From Eunapius fragilis (lineage: Eukaryota; Porifera; Demospongiae; Spongillida; Spongillidae): 64,000 bases of DNA. Both the position numbers and the translations under genes were made by a program. The notes under the pieces were generated by a model. The model did not search any database and was not told the origin of the DNA. It worked only from the letters and a program-made list of their open reading frames with translations. Each line of letters begins with the position of its first letter. The stretch's first letter is position 1. The stretch lies in NCBI GenBank assembly GCA_963681505.1, contig OY811971.1, positions 22,826,962-22,890,961 of the forward strand. Direction: 5' to 3'. This document shows positions 10,680 to 23,446 of the stretch, piece after piece.

Positions 10680-11837
10680 TGAATACTCCATTTTGCGCCA
10701 TACTCTCTCCATCGGCTATGCCTACGAATAGGCTCTTAACGCTGTCCTGGAAGTTAATGAACCACGCCGAGTCGGCAATGACGCTAAGATTAGCTCCTCG
10801 CGTCGAGTTCCTGAGCAACTGCAGAGTCCAATTGGCGTGGTTGATCACACCCACGCCTCCGGCGCTAGATCCGACAAGTGTCAACGTTGAGCTGTTGGTA
10901 AGACCCTCGTTCAGTAACTGGCGAAGAGCACCGCGGTAAATCGTTTGTCCGCGAAACACGAATGGCAACTGATCAGAAGAATTCAGAAAACATTCAGTAA
11001 AATACGATTTCCCGATAGAAGTGCACGAGTCGTAGTCGTTCCCATAGCACCGATCATAGAGGTCCGTGGAAATGTTGCAGCTTACGGAGGGACTGTTGGC
11101 TAGCCAGAGGTCGCTGCTGCAGTATGGTACGACGACCCGTGTGTGGTTGCAAAAGGTTGGGTTATTGTTGCAGTTGTCGTCAAGGATACCCTGCCCTCGG
11201 ACAGAGATGCCTGTTTCAAAATAGCTCGTGTTCACGAACGTGAGTATGGATGTCACCAGCGGGGATACGAAGGAATTCAGAGGTTCATTTAAGGACATCA
11301 CGGTTCTCTGAGCTTCAAACACGTCATAATTCACCAACGGACCTATGGACGGAGTACCGCTTCTTCTGAGCCGCGTCCTGACCGAGGCACTAAAGTATCG
11401 CTTGTTGCAGGTATCTGGTGAGTAGCATCCTCCGCCACTCTCGAGGAATACGATCCAGTGTTCGGGTGAGCGCCCTCGTGCCATGAAGTAGCCGGCAGGA
11501 GTGTGGTCGTTGCATAACGCACTCCTGTCGCTAATGACCTTCCAAATGAGATTTTCTGCATTGGCAGCTCTTAGGAGAATGCCTGTTAAGAGAAGTAGAC
11601 TTCTCATCGCACAGTACCAGAAGTCAGAAACTGTGCTGGTATTATTTGATGCGGTTTTTATTCGAAATGGAAGTTCATTGGAATTTGAAATATACGTGCT
11701 GTCTAACAAAAAAAACGGGCCAAAAAAAATTCTAACGATGCGTGCATGTATACGGGCATGGTAATCTAAATTTAAAATCTCGAGCGCCATATTGCACCTT
11801 CGCAATCTGACGATGATGCGTATTGCTACATCTATAG

Positions 11838-12045
11838 GGTGTAGAGTACTAGTGTGGCGCCGCAGGCGCCTCCCCAGAGCTAAGATGTCGTTATTAAAGA
11901 GAGGCGCCGTTATTGAGTTTCACTGAAGAGTGTCGGGAGGGAGGGACGGGTGCAATTTTAGGGCGGATTCGGAGAGGGGGTGAAAGTTGAAGGGCGTAGC
12001 GGGCCTTCGGCCCCACCAAAGCCCTAAACCCTAACCTTTATCCCT
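11838..12045 (+). repeat. ~200-bp GC-rich interspersed repeat, copy 1
   Basis: This segment (GTGGCGCCGCAGGCGCCTCC at its start, GTAGCGGGCCTTCGGCCCC near its end) is absent from the corresponding place upstream of copy B. Copy B runs continuously from GCATCCATATTTCGTTGAAA. A second copy lies in inverted orientation at 61850-62042. It is therefore a mobile repeat of unknown class. No TIR or poly-A tail was found. Confidence 0.7.
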
Positions 12046-12079
12046 CTCGCTAGCATTCCTCCGGACTGCTGGCTACATT

Positions 12080-12845
12080 TCGTTCAATTAACAATATGAA
12101 ATGTGGTGATGAAACCAATCGATCTTCTTGGAAATATTTGAGATTTTAACTATTCCTGGTATAGTCATCAGCAATGCATACCGCAATTCGCATGTTGAAA
12201 TATAGATATTAGAGTAGTGGATTGGAAACATCTCACGTGATCCATTTTTACGTTCAATAGAAGTCGTACGTACAATCCGTGTTTCGACTATTTGGGGCGT
12301 GACCGTAGAGAAGTTAACGAGTTTGACACTTATTCGTACTCTTTGGTCGTGTTTAACCGGTGAGAAACGTAGGTTACGATGGGTTTAACCATTTTAAACA
12401 TTTAAACAATTTTAAAAAAATTGTATAGCTGCTATCAACTGCAAAAGCTTCGTGGGACCCTGCGCTTTACCGCAGGCTACCGTAGAGTCTTCTATACGTT
12501 TTCTGGTAGCCCGTGTGACAATACATTTGATTGTGTATCATATAGCTAGCGTAAAACTCGGGCAATACAGGGCGTGTACTGTGTATATAAAACAGCCGAA
12601 TTCGTGGGACTGGACCACATCTTCTAGTAGGTTTACACATCGCAACATAGAGAAAAATCATCGAGTTATTTGATGATGTCGAGGTGATGATATTTGGTTC
12701 GCCCGTACCACACACTGTGGAAAATGTCTGCGGGGACTGTATGGTCGTTGTTGTACTATTCTTGTGTATATACAAGCGTATAACTCCAGCCACTGTTATA
12801 CCCAATGCGTATACGGGGTATGTTTCATAATCTAATCGGAAGTAT
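12080..12845. repeat. Upstream flank shared with copy B (segmental duplication)
   Basis: Sequence from AATGTGGTGATGAAACCAAT at about 12100 and from TTTGGTTCGCCCG to the TATGTTTCATAATC region near 12830 matches 60533-60915 upstream of copy B, with gaps. This sets the right limit of the duplicated host segment at about 12.84 kb here. No gene is visible. Confidence 0.7.
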
Positions 12846-14566
12846 CGCTATAGATGCTTCCATATAGGATTTGACCCCGAGTCGGCGACTATGATCTCAC
12901 CTGTCTCTAACAAGACTCCCGACGATCGCTTGTTATAACAATCGAACTAGAAGTCAAAAATGAGCAGTTTCGTCTTCGTAGAACCGCGCGGTTGTAGGCT
13001 TGTAACAGGGCTGGCGGAAGCTTTTAAGTATTGGACCGGCGAGGGGGCGGTAAAAGGTCCTCCATCGGGCCGGGGTCTGGGGCGGAGCCCAAGCCGCTTT
13101 GCTAAATTTCGCACTTTTTAAGTCACAAAACATAGCAGGATTGCATAGAAATATAGTAGAAAGTAAATACAGGGCCGTAGCAATGAAAGACAAAGCGGTC
13201 CAGCTAGTGCTTAAGATGTAGTTCACTGCAAAATAGGTTGGTTGCTATGTCAACCCAAAATTTGGTCCGAGGTGTCGACTACATAGTGTAAACCAAGTTT
13301 GGTTAAACTGTTTTATGTGCACACTAGATTGGTTTAAGGTTTAGTTTACTGGTTAAGCTAGCGATATAGTATGAAGATTATAGCAGCCTGTCATGCAGAG
13401 CATCAATGCACCATTTAAATATCTATCTTAACCCCTTGCAAAGGTATTTTGTGTGATGTCTATTGATGCAGCTCATTCCTTGGAAACAGGCAAAGGCTTA
13501 AGGATTAAAAACCAACCTAAAGGCATTATTCAATCTCATCAACTCTATATAGATTCGCGTCAAATAGGTGTTTACATTCATTTGGGGCATGACCAAGGTA
13601 TTTTTATTGGGATCTACCATTATACTAATCAGTACCCATGGACGTATCGTACTTGTGGCTGTGCATGCTTGTAGCTTTGCAATTTGCTCTTCTATGTGGA
13701 CATGCATTCAAACTCGCCAACCCATCCAAGAGTTGTGTCAATATAGGTGTTTATACTAACCAAAGTATTTTGTTTGGAACCTGACCACGTACCTTTGAAA
13801 CGTTATACCAATTTGTGGCTATGTAGTTTTAAAATACTATACCAATCTCTGACCATGTATGTAGCTTTGATACATTATGCCAATTTGTGGGCACGTAGCT
13901 TTGCAGTTTTCTCTTCTTCATGAACATGGCTTCAGTTTGTTTTGTAAGAAGTTCTTTCTTGCCATGAAATATTCTTCCTTGCCACACTGAACTGTGCTGC
14001 TGCAGTGGCTGCTCTAAACCATAGAGATTGTGCATATGGCATTTTGAGGTGTCATGTCCCAAACTGCTGGGTTTAAACAGGATTTATACGATTTGGCGTA
14101 CACACGTCACATGCAAATTTATCCGATTGATAACTTATGCTCGCTGTATAGGCCGTACGGTTGCTACGGTCCTGAAATACGACAAGAAATACATGTATAT
14201 ACCGCCTCGATGACAATATCATATCTTGGTTGATGTTACTGAAACGAACTTGGATGCAAATAAATTTGAACTGGTCGCGCGTTTGATACTGCTCAAGAAG
14301 CTTTGTTTAAAACTGAGCTTTTAAAACACACGTGGAAAAATGCCAAATTGTAATGCAAACATGGGTATCTACTGTGAAGACACCAATCTGCCCTAAAGAA
14401 CCTTTCTTCTTTCTTTGCACTACCAAATACACGCTTTGGAAAGGCAAATTCCATGGTAGGAGGAAACCAATTATTACAATAAATAGAAGACTCAATACTA
14501 TTGCAGCTGTCAGAAATAGAACGGTATTGTGGCTACATTACAAAACTACTAGACTATAGTACATAT
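12846..14566. other. Unassigned sequence
   Basis: I see no convincing gene. Around 13570-13910 a loose motif (CCAATTTGTGG..., GTAGCTTTGCA/GATAC) recurs at irregular spacing, suggesting a degraded tandem array. Around 13230-13360 a GGTTGGTT/TTGGTTTAA motif recalls 26470-26560 on the far side of the large inverted-repeat element. ORFs here are short and have biased, random-looking composition. Confidence 0.4.
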
Positions 14567-15478
14567 GGGACAGTTTCCGAGAAAATGGCCCTTCACTATA
14601 TGTTATAAACGTTATAAAAATGACTCACGTTTGAATCGCTATAACTTCGGAACTGTAAACGCTATTAACTTCCTATTTTCAACACTTCATACTACTCCAT
14701 TTTCATATGGTAAAATAGATTTTGGGGTCTTGCATTAGCTTTGTGTCAGTGTTGCAACGTCTGATACCCCTTGGGGTTCAAACTGGCCATATCTTTCGAC
14801 AGGACATCTCATTTAACTTCAGATTCGGTTTATACGCAGAGGGGTCCTGTGCCTATTGATTTATCCTATTCGTTAATCTTTACTTGATCCGTTACGGAGA
14901 TTCAGCTGTGCAAAGTAATTGCACATTTCTAGTTCATTTCGCGCCATTAACCGATTACAACCTGGTTCCCGCTACTCCGAGCACATGAATATACAATACC
15001 TCCCGTGCCCATGCCACTATATTAATATGTACCAGCTTCTTACAAACGTCAGTGGTTCTCTTCTATAACGAACAAGATTCGTTAAGCGATCGAAATGTGT
15101 GGGATTCAGCTACCATCACGATACAAAACACGGTACGTACTACCAGTACCGATACCGCGCGCACAACATTATGTGTCCCTGTCGATTCGGTATACTCTTT
15201 GGGTGCCACTCATTGCCTGGCCGGCGCACAACCTATAACAGTACGTCAGAGCCATGATATACATGTATAGTGCACAGTGCATCAGCAAGGCTATGAGAAA
15301 GGCGTGGTAGAGTTAAAGACACATGCAGCGCAGCTAGGCTGGAACACATGTAACCCTTCCTTATTGTCGGGATTTGCGTTCTGCTGGCACATATATTTTA
15401 AACGCCCACCGTTTTTATATATTTAGATGTATTGCTTATTTCTTGTTCACGTCCCACAAGATCTCTACATGCCAATAC

Positions 15479-15606
15479 ATGCACACCCATACACCATACA
15501 CACACATGCACACACATATACACACATGCTTGCCCCTACATGCACACACACACATGCACACCCATACACCGTATGCACACACATTGCACATACACATGCA
15601 CACCCA
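15479..15606. repeat. Imperfect CACACA/CATGCACA array
   Basis: Interrupted CA repeats with period-like CATGCACACCCATACACC units. It lies in the segment that interrupts the left arm of element 1. Confidence 0.8.
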
Positions 15607-16479
15607 TAGAGGGATCATATGTACTCATATGGACTTGGATTTGGGGGAGTTGTATGTGAAGGGCTGTGCTTAATACCACCCTGCACATTCCTATGGTACT
15701 ACCTAAACTGTTAACACAACACTCCCTTTGGTTTGCACATTTTCTATTGGAGGAGGAGAGGTAACATGTTGGCTTAATGCATGGATGTATGCATAGGTGT
15801 GAGCATTCGTTCTAAATAATGCACTACTGAGTACTTGGAGTCCCACAGGGCCACTTGCATGAGACATGGGAACCATCCCATTCCAGGGACCACTCCTTGG
15901 AGGCCTGGGCACTAGGATAACACCAGGGGACTGCTCAAGGGATCTCTAGGCCCAATTGGTCATCACCCTCTTGATGTAGCCACAGATGCCGAACACATGG
16001 ATATATTTAGATACCATTAGTCAGCAACTTCAAGGCTATTTACAGTTTGATTGGCACACTATACGGAGTTATATGGATACTCATGTGGCATCCAAAGGGT
16101 TAACTACTAAACAGCAGTAATGTGACCCCTCTCAGCCCCTCCCCTCTTCCCATGTAGGTCTGTGTATGTACATGTGACCCCTCTTTGGCCCCTCCCCTCT
16201 TCCTCTGTGAGAAATGCCTTAGCTTTGCTTTGACAATTAGGTACACCAACAGATGTAATCTGTAAAATCTATTAACCTTTATTGTAGAAATAACTTTCGG
16301 TGAATCATGCACGTTTAAATCGGCCCTCAATACTAGTACTATCTCTGTCTATATGCCCATGCAGACCAAATACTCCTTAGTTGTGAAGTTTTTAGCTAGG
16401 GCCTGGTCCATGAGAAATGGAATAAATCGCTAAGGGCGAAATTTTCATACGTCATGTAGCCTCGAGACGTTTTGACCAC

Positions 16480-16800
16480 AGAAGCGAGAATGCCAACGAA
16501 TTCTGAAGCCATTGGTGTGATTTTCATTTCTTAAAAGTGTTCTAATCCCGAGTTAAGCGTGGTCAAGAATACGAAGAGAAATAAGTGGGACTGGGTACGA
16601 GTTTGGAAAATAGATTTGTTCTCTACAACCACGCGGTGTTGTGGCATCAAACAAACACGAAACTGCTTGTTGTTGCCTTCTTGTACGATGACGACAACAA
16701 GGTAAGCCATCCGCTCGTCAGGAGTCTTGTTAGAAGTGGGTCGCGTTTTTTAATGACATTCATAATCGGGGTCAAAGCCAGTAACGTAACTCTCGATATT
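16480..16800 (+). repeat. ~300-bp dispersed repeat, copy 1 of 3
   Basis: Segments such as GTGGGTCGCGTTTTTTAATG with ACATTCATAAT and the AAGTGGGACTGGGTACGAG block recur at 34960-35270 (plus) and 54090-54400 (minus). All three copies are diverged. No coding potential or terminal structure is evident. Confidence 0.45.
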
Positions 16801-17252
16801 CTTTTACGCCTATTTTTTTTCTGCACCTAGCTGTATACGGCCATGTCAGCCAGCCCGATCACCATCTAATAATGTTTTTCTCAGCATATCGATATTACAT
16901 ATTCGACACACATGTGATTTCTGGGCACGAGATAGCTGCTCTGTCGTTGCGCTGCGCGTGACCGACTTTTGGCACTAATCACATCCCATACAATTCATTT
17001 ATGCGTGCACAACGCAATAGAGCATGAAAGTCTTAATCTGAAACGCAACCCTTCCTTTTTGACTTCTGCACACGCACAGATAGGCCTACATTGTATATCA
17101 AACATGCACTCCGCTTGTAGCTACATGTATTTACCAACATGTCTCTCATTGGCCTACTAAAACCTCGTTCTTGTTTAATTTATCTTCATTGGTGAACCAA
17201 TTATATTAGGTTCTACAAAATAAAATCCATGCAAAATAAAATCCATAAGTCA

Positions 17253-17256
17253 CACG

Positions 17257-17301
<45 letters not shown>

Positions 17302-17365
17302 ACACACACACACACTTACACACACACATACACATACACACACACACACAAGCACACACACATAC
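17253..17365. repeat. CA microsatellite in left arm of element 1
   Basis: Long interrupted CA tract. It is at the position homologous to the CA tract of the element-2 arms (28871-28960 and 32896-32970), so it is part of the element. Confidence 0.9.
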
Positions 17366-17895
17366 ACAACCACAGATCAGAGCAATTGGTGTCATTTAAT
17401 GCTCTCTCATGCTTAGCTTGCAATTGGTGTTTGCTTGGCATAGTTGATTGTTTGCCCAAAAGGGGTCAGGCGACAGTGGGTGTGCTGTCCCCCTACCCTG
17501 AGTACACCTTGACCCTGATCAAGGTAAGGTGGTTAGGTCAGGGTAGAAGCCCAAAGGGTGCTGCCTGCTATTGATGTATAAACAATAACACCAGTAGCAA
17601 TACATTTATAAGTACAGCCAATGCACAGGTGGTAAGCAATGCAGCTGTCATTTAGCTGTAAACTGAGTGATTGCATCCCACCCTACCATCCTTTATATAT
17701 ACATGTGTGACCTGGAACCATAGCAGGTGTCAATATTTTGGGGACAGTGAGTTAGATGGGGTATGACTGAAAGGGAGGGAATTAGTTAAATGGAGGCAAG
17801 GCTTTCCCAGACTTTTAGGCTCACGGTAGAATGGAAGTGAGGTTTTCCCAGGGGATACTCCAGGCTACAATTTAGGTGGGAATTTAGTGTATTAC

Positions 17896-17896
<1 letters not shown>

Positions 17897-17972
<76 letters not shown>
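17897..17972. repeat. Pure CA microsatellite
   Basis: About 38 uninterrupted CA units. It is homologous in position to 29571-29640 of element 2. Confidence 0.95.
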
Positions 17973-17973
<1 letters not shown>

Positions 17974-18380
17974 ATGGGCAGTCAGTCATTCACACATCAA
18001 CATCAATGCTTTGCTATTGCAATTTATTTTATTTCCTAATTGTCCACCCACACACAAACATAAAACTGCCTTTAGCATGCATCACATGCTTCACTTTGTA
18101 TCTAAATTTGTATTTCTATTGGAGCCTTTGCCTTTTCTGAATTGTCTTTTGTATCAATGTGCACGTTTATGCATGCACACACATACACACCACACACAAG
18201 CACTAGCATACACTTGCAACTGCAGTCACATGTTTATTGTTTGTGTAAATTTGTGTTTCTTTGCTCTGGCAATTTTATTACCAATTACCAACAGGACTCT
18301 TGTTGCCTTTTGCACTTTTAGACATGCATCACATGCACACCCACCCACACATGCACACCCACACACCCACATGCATATGC

Positions 18381-19052
18381 ACAAACTTAATGCTGTCTGG
18401 ATGCTCCCTCATGCTTGGTATACAACATGCGCTCTAATCGTGATACCCATTGCGCTTGGCATAATTTATAGTTTGCCCAAAAGGGGGGTAGGCGACAGCT
18501 GGCCAGTCGGGTGTGCGTAAGGGTGCTGACCCCCTACCCTGAGCCTGACTGGAACCAAGGGAAACGCTGGTCCCCATTAGGTCAGCCCCACCCCTTGACG
18601 CTGGTCAAGGTAAGGTGGTTAGGTCAGGGTAGAAGCCCGAAGGGTGCCGCCTACCATCGATGTGCAAGTAAGAACACAGCAAAACATGTGTACAAGTACA
18701 GTCAATGCACAGGTGGAGTGGTGGGTGGGTAAACAATGCAGCTGGCAGACTTGGCTTTGGTCTGAGTGATTGCTGCCCACCTTACCATCCTTTATATACA
18801 TGTGTGTGACCTGGAACCATATCAGGTGTCAATATCTTTGGGATAATGTGTTAGATTGGCTGAGGGGATTTATTGAATGTAAGTGAGACTTATCCCAGAC
18901 TTTAAGGGCTTTAGGTTTGAATGGAGGCGAGGCTTTCCCTAGGCTCAGGGTTGAACGGAAGTAAGGCTTTCCCAGGGGGTACAACCCTGGGGATTTTAGC
19001 ATATTGCTCGCATACCCCCAAAACATTAAACAAAGTTTAGTACCTAAACCAA
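18381..19052 (+). repeat. First unit of a ~670-bp tandem duplication
   Basis: The segment from CTTAATGCTGTCTGGATGCT to GTACCTAAACCAACAC is repeated immediately downstream (19054-23446), where the retroelement at 19321-23104 splits it. The two units look almost identical, so the duplication is recent. The unit is itself a diverged copy of the ~500-bp module found at 17390-17890, 24890-25440, 28975-29550 and 32305-32890. Confidence 0.85.
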
Positions 19053-19053
19053 C

Positions 19054-22000
19054 ACTTAATGCTGTCTGGATGCTCCCTCATGCTTGGTATACAACATGCG
19101 CTCTAATCGTGATACCCATTGCGCTTGGCATAATTTATAGTTTGCCCAAAAGGGGGGTAGGCGACAGCTGGCCAGTCGGGTGTGCGTAAGGGTGCTGACC
19201 CCCTACCCTGAGCCTGACTGGAACCAAGGGAAACGCTGGTCCCCATTAGGTCAGCCCCACCCCTTGACGCTGGTCAAGGTAAGGTGGTTAGGTCAGGGTA
19301 GAAGCCCGAAGGGTGCCGCCCAAGTGAAACCCCCAAATGGATTGACTAAGGGTGATTTGGTTCCAGGTGAAGTGTGAGTACACATGAAGTGTGTGAATGT
19401 GTGTGCAGTGGAGTCATGGTGCTGATGCTAGAGTTGCTGTGTCTGAAGGGTTTGTCAGTGGATGCTGGGTGTAGGTGGTGTAGGCAGTGCTGCTCCATCC
19501 TCCCAGCCGCTGGATGGTGGATGGTGGAAGCCCTGCTTGTGCTGCTGCAGTTGCTACCCCAATCCGGAGACTGTGGGTATTGTATTTGGAGGTGTCGTAC
19601 CCACCCCTGAGCAGTAGATCTTTCAAGATGGCTCTCATAGCTCTGGAGGTGAGTGGGCGGCCAGTGTGGAAGTGAAATAGGGCTGCTTTTGGTGGTGCTG
19701 TGCAGTTTTCGAAGTATGCTCGCAGTGCCATGACTGGGCATGATGCACGATGAGTGTAACCCATGGATATTATGGTGCCTCTCCCGGTTTGGTCCGTTTT
19801 CGACTTCTTGATGAGGAAGTGAAGGCCCTCCTTGACCCAGGTGACATCGCTTCTGGTGGGGTGGAGTCTGGGGTCGAATCTGCCTCTGGTAGTCAGGGTG
19901 TACTCACTAACCCTCAGGAACCCCAAAAAAAAAAAACCGATAGTGAGGGCTGCTTTCAGCATCAGCTTGTCATGATTGCTCAGTGGATCGCTGTTCAGTA
20001 ACCTCAGCAGTTGCTCCAGCATCCCAATGGTGAGAGGCAGTCTCTTGGAGATAGGCAGCAAAGAGATTGATGGTGTGCTTGGACCCTGGACGAGGGTTCA
20101 GATTGAACTGGGTGCAGAAGGCGTAGTACTTCCTGATCCCTGCCCCGTAGGTGGTTGATGTTGAGGGGACCACGGCTCTGTGCAGGAGGTGTCTGAGGCG
20201 GCCTTCTAGAGCTCTGCCAGCTCCTGAGGTGCGGGAGTGGGAAGCTGGTTGGCCTGGGGGGGCAAGGGAAAAAAAGCGTCACGTTTGATTGCGGGGAAGT
20301 GCATCTGCAATGCAGTTTAGTCTGCCTGGGAGGTGCACCAGGGAAACTGTAAAGTTGTTTCTGGCTGCAATAAAGAACAGGGTTCTTAGGAGATCCATTA
20401 TGCCAGGGTGCCTTGAGGACTGGTTGGTCCATGCCTGGACTATGGGCAGGTTGTCGCAATGAAACCTGATGTGGTGTCCAGCCAGGAGGTGGCCCCAAGT
20501 GAGAGCTGCTGCCACTATGGCGAATAGTTCCTGCCACTGTATGGAGCGCTTGGGTAGCTGCTGGTGTGGCTGCCAGTCGCCTCTGAACCAGGCACCGTCC
20601 AGGTAACCGCCAAATCCGAAGGAGCCGGAGGCATCAGTGTACAGCTGGAAGGAATCTGCATCCTTCCACTCGGGTGCTATGAACATCGAGATGCCATTCC
20701 AAGATGGTAGGAAGCTGTTCCATCATCGTAGGTCAGCTCTGGCTTCGGGGTTGAGGTGGATGTGGTGGTGTAGCTTCCTCACTGTTGTTGAGAGCTGGAT
20801 GAGACGACGCAGGAACAGGCGGCCTGCTGGGACTACCTTGGCTGCAAAGGATAGTTTCCCGATGAGAGATAGGAGCTCCCTCTTGGTAGCTCTGCGTTTG
20901 CCAAGCCATGATTTGATCAGGGATGAGATGTCCTGCAGCTTCTCTGGTGGCAATCTGAGCTGCTGCAGTGAGGAGTCCAGGACACTGCCGAGGAAGGTGA
21001 TGCAGGTCGCTGGACCTTCACACTTTTCGGTGGCCACTGGGATCCCCATCACCTCACATACCTGGAGCATGATTGACATGGACTCCTGGCAGGTAGGTTG
21101 GTCTGGGGGGTCGACTAGGAGAAAATCGTCAAGGTACTGGAGTAGGATTGCCCCGTGATTGTTCTCTAGGACCCAGTGAAGTGCGCTTGCAAAGTTGTCG
21201 AAGATGCTTGGGGCAGAGCGGAGACCAAAGGGGAGGCAGGTGTCAATGTAGTACTGCCCTCGCCAGTACATACCAAGGAGTTCACACTCAGATGCCTGGA
21301 TTGGAACCATTCTGAAGGCGGATTTCAGATCGACCTTTGCCATCCTGGCTCCTTTGCTGAATCTGCTAAGGAGGGCCACTGCATCATCAATGGTGGAGTA
21401 GTGGATGGAGAATTCTTCCTTGGCAATGAAGTCGTTGATGCTACGACCCTCTGGTGCCGACAAATGAAGGATAACTCTCCATTTCCCGTTCTTTTTCGGA
21501 ACTGCTCCCAGGCGGGATGTGCGGAGGTGCTCTAGGGGCCGTTGTGAGAAGGGGCCGAGGATGCGTCCCAGCTCCACCTCTTTTTGTAGCTCAGCGTCCA
21601 CGATGTCGGGGTGCTGTAGTGCAGAGGTCAGGTTGCGTGCAGTGAAGGGGAAGTGAGGACCCTTGTAGCCGGTGGAAACACCGTTGTCAATGCCATTGAG
21701 CAGCCAGGAGACCCAGGCCTTGTCAGGATGTCCCTTTAGTTCTCGCTCAAAGGCTGAGCGTCGTAGAGGAGTGTGAGCCCGCTGGAGCTCACTTAACCCC
21801 TGGAGTGCTGGTGCGGGGGCAGGACTTGGAAGAGTGCTCTCCACCGCAGCTAGTGGCCCAGCACCTGATGCTGTATGTGTGGCGTGCTCACCATGGTGAA
21901 GACTGCCAGTAGTGGCTGCTGGGTGCTGTGCTGGTATCCCTGATGCCCCGATCCGTGGGTATGAAGACTGCTGTCTTGTCCGAAGTGCCGGGTTTGTGAC

Positions 22001-23446
22001 GCACCATACCAGCAAGTCCTCCTTCAGTACATCCCAGCGGAGGGCCTGTTGGTCGTTTCTGGCTGCAGCTTGCCTGAACAGCTTTGTCATACCTCAGGGA
22101 AGCAGCTCAAGTGCGGTGTTGGGGGCGATCTGGACCCGGATGGCAATGAATAAATTCCAGGCCTCGAACCAGCTGCCAAGGTCGCATACTTGGCGTCTGT
22201 CCTTCCCTTTGCGCTTTCCCACAGGGAGCGAGAAAGGGTCGTCTATGGGGGAAAGGAGTTTATCAAAATGGGCGTACTTACCCTTCTTGATCCTCTTCAC
22301 TTCGCGCCTCGAAGGAGTAGGGACCATGGTGGTGAAGGGAGCGTTCAGGGAGCTGCGGTCCCGCGACTTCGAGTGATGGTGCCTTTTGTGCCGCTTGGAC
22401 TTCGACTTCCGCTTCTTCCTCCGTGCGTCAGAGTCGCTGGACTCGGACGACGAACTTCCGGAGCTGCTGGAGCTGTCCAAGCTGCTGGAAGTGGAGCTGC
22501 TAGCGGATGACATAGATCGTCTACGGCGTCGTTTCCTGGCGGGGGATTTGCTCTTTGAAGGGTGCTGGCGAGCCCCTTATGAGGTGGCTGGCTCGGTGCT
22601 TATTGCACTGTCGTCGGGAGAGTGCGCTTTCCCGTGGGCGGTGACGCTGTGCATTCGGCTTATCCGCGCTGCACCCGCTGGGGAGCAGCGGAGGGTTCGC
22701 CGAGCTCGAGAGACTGCTGGTCGTTGAGGTCTCTGATGCTTTCGCCGAGTGCCGCGTGGAGGAGCAACGTCCTCGCATGCTGTCTGGTCGCCGAGGCTGT
22801 CCTCCGACGTTTCGCTGGAACCGTCGGGTGTGGGCGTGCCGATGGCCAGGTTCGATGCGGCAAGCGAGTAGCGACTGGTGGTCTCGTCCTGATCCGCATC
22901 GTCCGTACCGTCCGTGGAGTCGGAGACGGTCGATTCGGAACCTCCTGACCTCGCGGGGAGACCAGACGATCCTTGTACGTAGCTTGCCTCGTGCTGGAGA
23001 AGTCGCTCCACGAGGTCCGCTTTGTTGCCGGTGGTGGCGAGGTGAGCCTGCATCAGTTTGAGGCGGAGTGCCTCGCATGTGAGGCGCATTAGGCTTTCTC
23101 GTGACTAAACAATGCAGCTGGAAACAATGCAGCTGGCAGACTTGGCTTTGGTCTGAGTGATTGCTGCCCACCTTACCATCCTTTATATACATGTGTGTGA
23201 CCTGGAACCATATCAGGTGTCAATATCTTTGGGATAATGTGTTAGATTGGCTGAGGGGATTTATTGAATGTAAGTGAGACTTATCCCAGACTTTAAGGGC
23301 TTTAGGTTTGAATGGAGGCGAGGCTTTCCCTAGGCTCAGGGTTGAACGGAAGTAAGGCTTTCCCAGGGGGTACAACCCTGGGGATTTTAGCATATTGCTC
23401 GCATACCCCCAAAACATTAAACAAAGTTTAGTACCTAAACCAACAC
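19054..23446 (+). repeat. Second tandem unit, split by a retroelement
   Basis: 19054-19320 and 23105-23446 together match the unit at 18381-19052. About 79 bp present in the first unit (18651-18729) are missing at the junction, and AAACAATGCAGCTGG is duplicated on the right side. The insertion was therefore accompanied by a small deletion and a 15-bp repeat. Confidence 0.8.
19321..23104 (-). mobile_element. DIRS/Ngaro-like tyrosine-recombinase retroelement (fossil)
   Basis: In minus-strand order: a Gag-like region (23089-22094) with an N-terminal SAP-type DNA-binding motif and an Arg/Ser/Lys-rich stretch; a reverse transcriptase (22090-20723) with the YLDDF active-site box; an RNase H domain (20686-20279) with YTDASGSFG; and a tyrosine recombinase (about 20173-19414) with the HSLRIG box and the LGGWSS..Y tail. 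RT, RNase H and a tyrosine recombinase without integrase define the DIRS/Ngaro group. No methylase domain is seen, which favours Ngaro-like over classic DIRS. No terminal repeats are recognisable at either edge. The copy looks fairly young but broken, with a few breaks, and probably 5'-incomplete. It interrupts a recent tandem duplication. Confidence 0.85.

Larger units (their letters stand above)
1831..11607 (-). pseudogene. Copy A of Notum/PAE-ABCG fusion gene, interrupted by a transposon and cut by the window edge
   Basis: This is a near-identical duplicate of the gene at 49253-60279. Exons by analogy: 1 split as 11607-10680 and 5337-4864; 2, 4144-3787; 3, 3671-3500; 4, 3160-3096; 5, 3032-2915; 6, 2836-2778; 7, 2533-2330; 8, 2222-2154; 9, 2049-1831. 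All splice signals and phases are kept. Without the inserted element, exon 1 would be exactly 1400 nt as in copy B. Exon 7 carries an extra 9 nt (FSIE for L) and exon 4 is 12 nt shorter, both in frame. The catalytic triad residues, Walker A, LSGGQ and Walker B motifs survive. The membrane-domain exons should lie left of position 1, because base 1 aligns near 52430 of copy B, just before exon 10. The 5.34-kb insertion in exon 1 introduces early stops, so full-length protein is unlikely unless the insertion is spliced out or polymorphic. Confidence 0.85.

Noticed and set aside
12980-13220. Possible hAT MITE starting CAGGGCTGGCGGAAGC
   Set aside because: The tip is suggestive, but I could not find a matching inverted end or an 8-bp duplication.
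15052-15270. 72-codon ORF near the left arm of element 1
   Set aside because: It overlaps sequence homologous to non-coding arm DNA of element 2 and has no recognisable motif.
20637-21158. Plus-strand ORFs across the retroelement (20637-21158, 21912-22376, 22190-22510)
   Set aside because: They are antisense to the reverse transcriptase and Gag-like frames on the minus strand.
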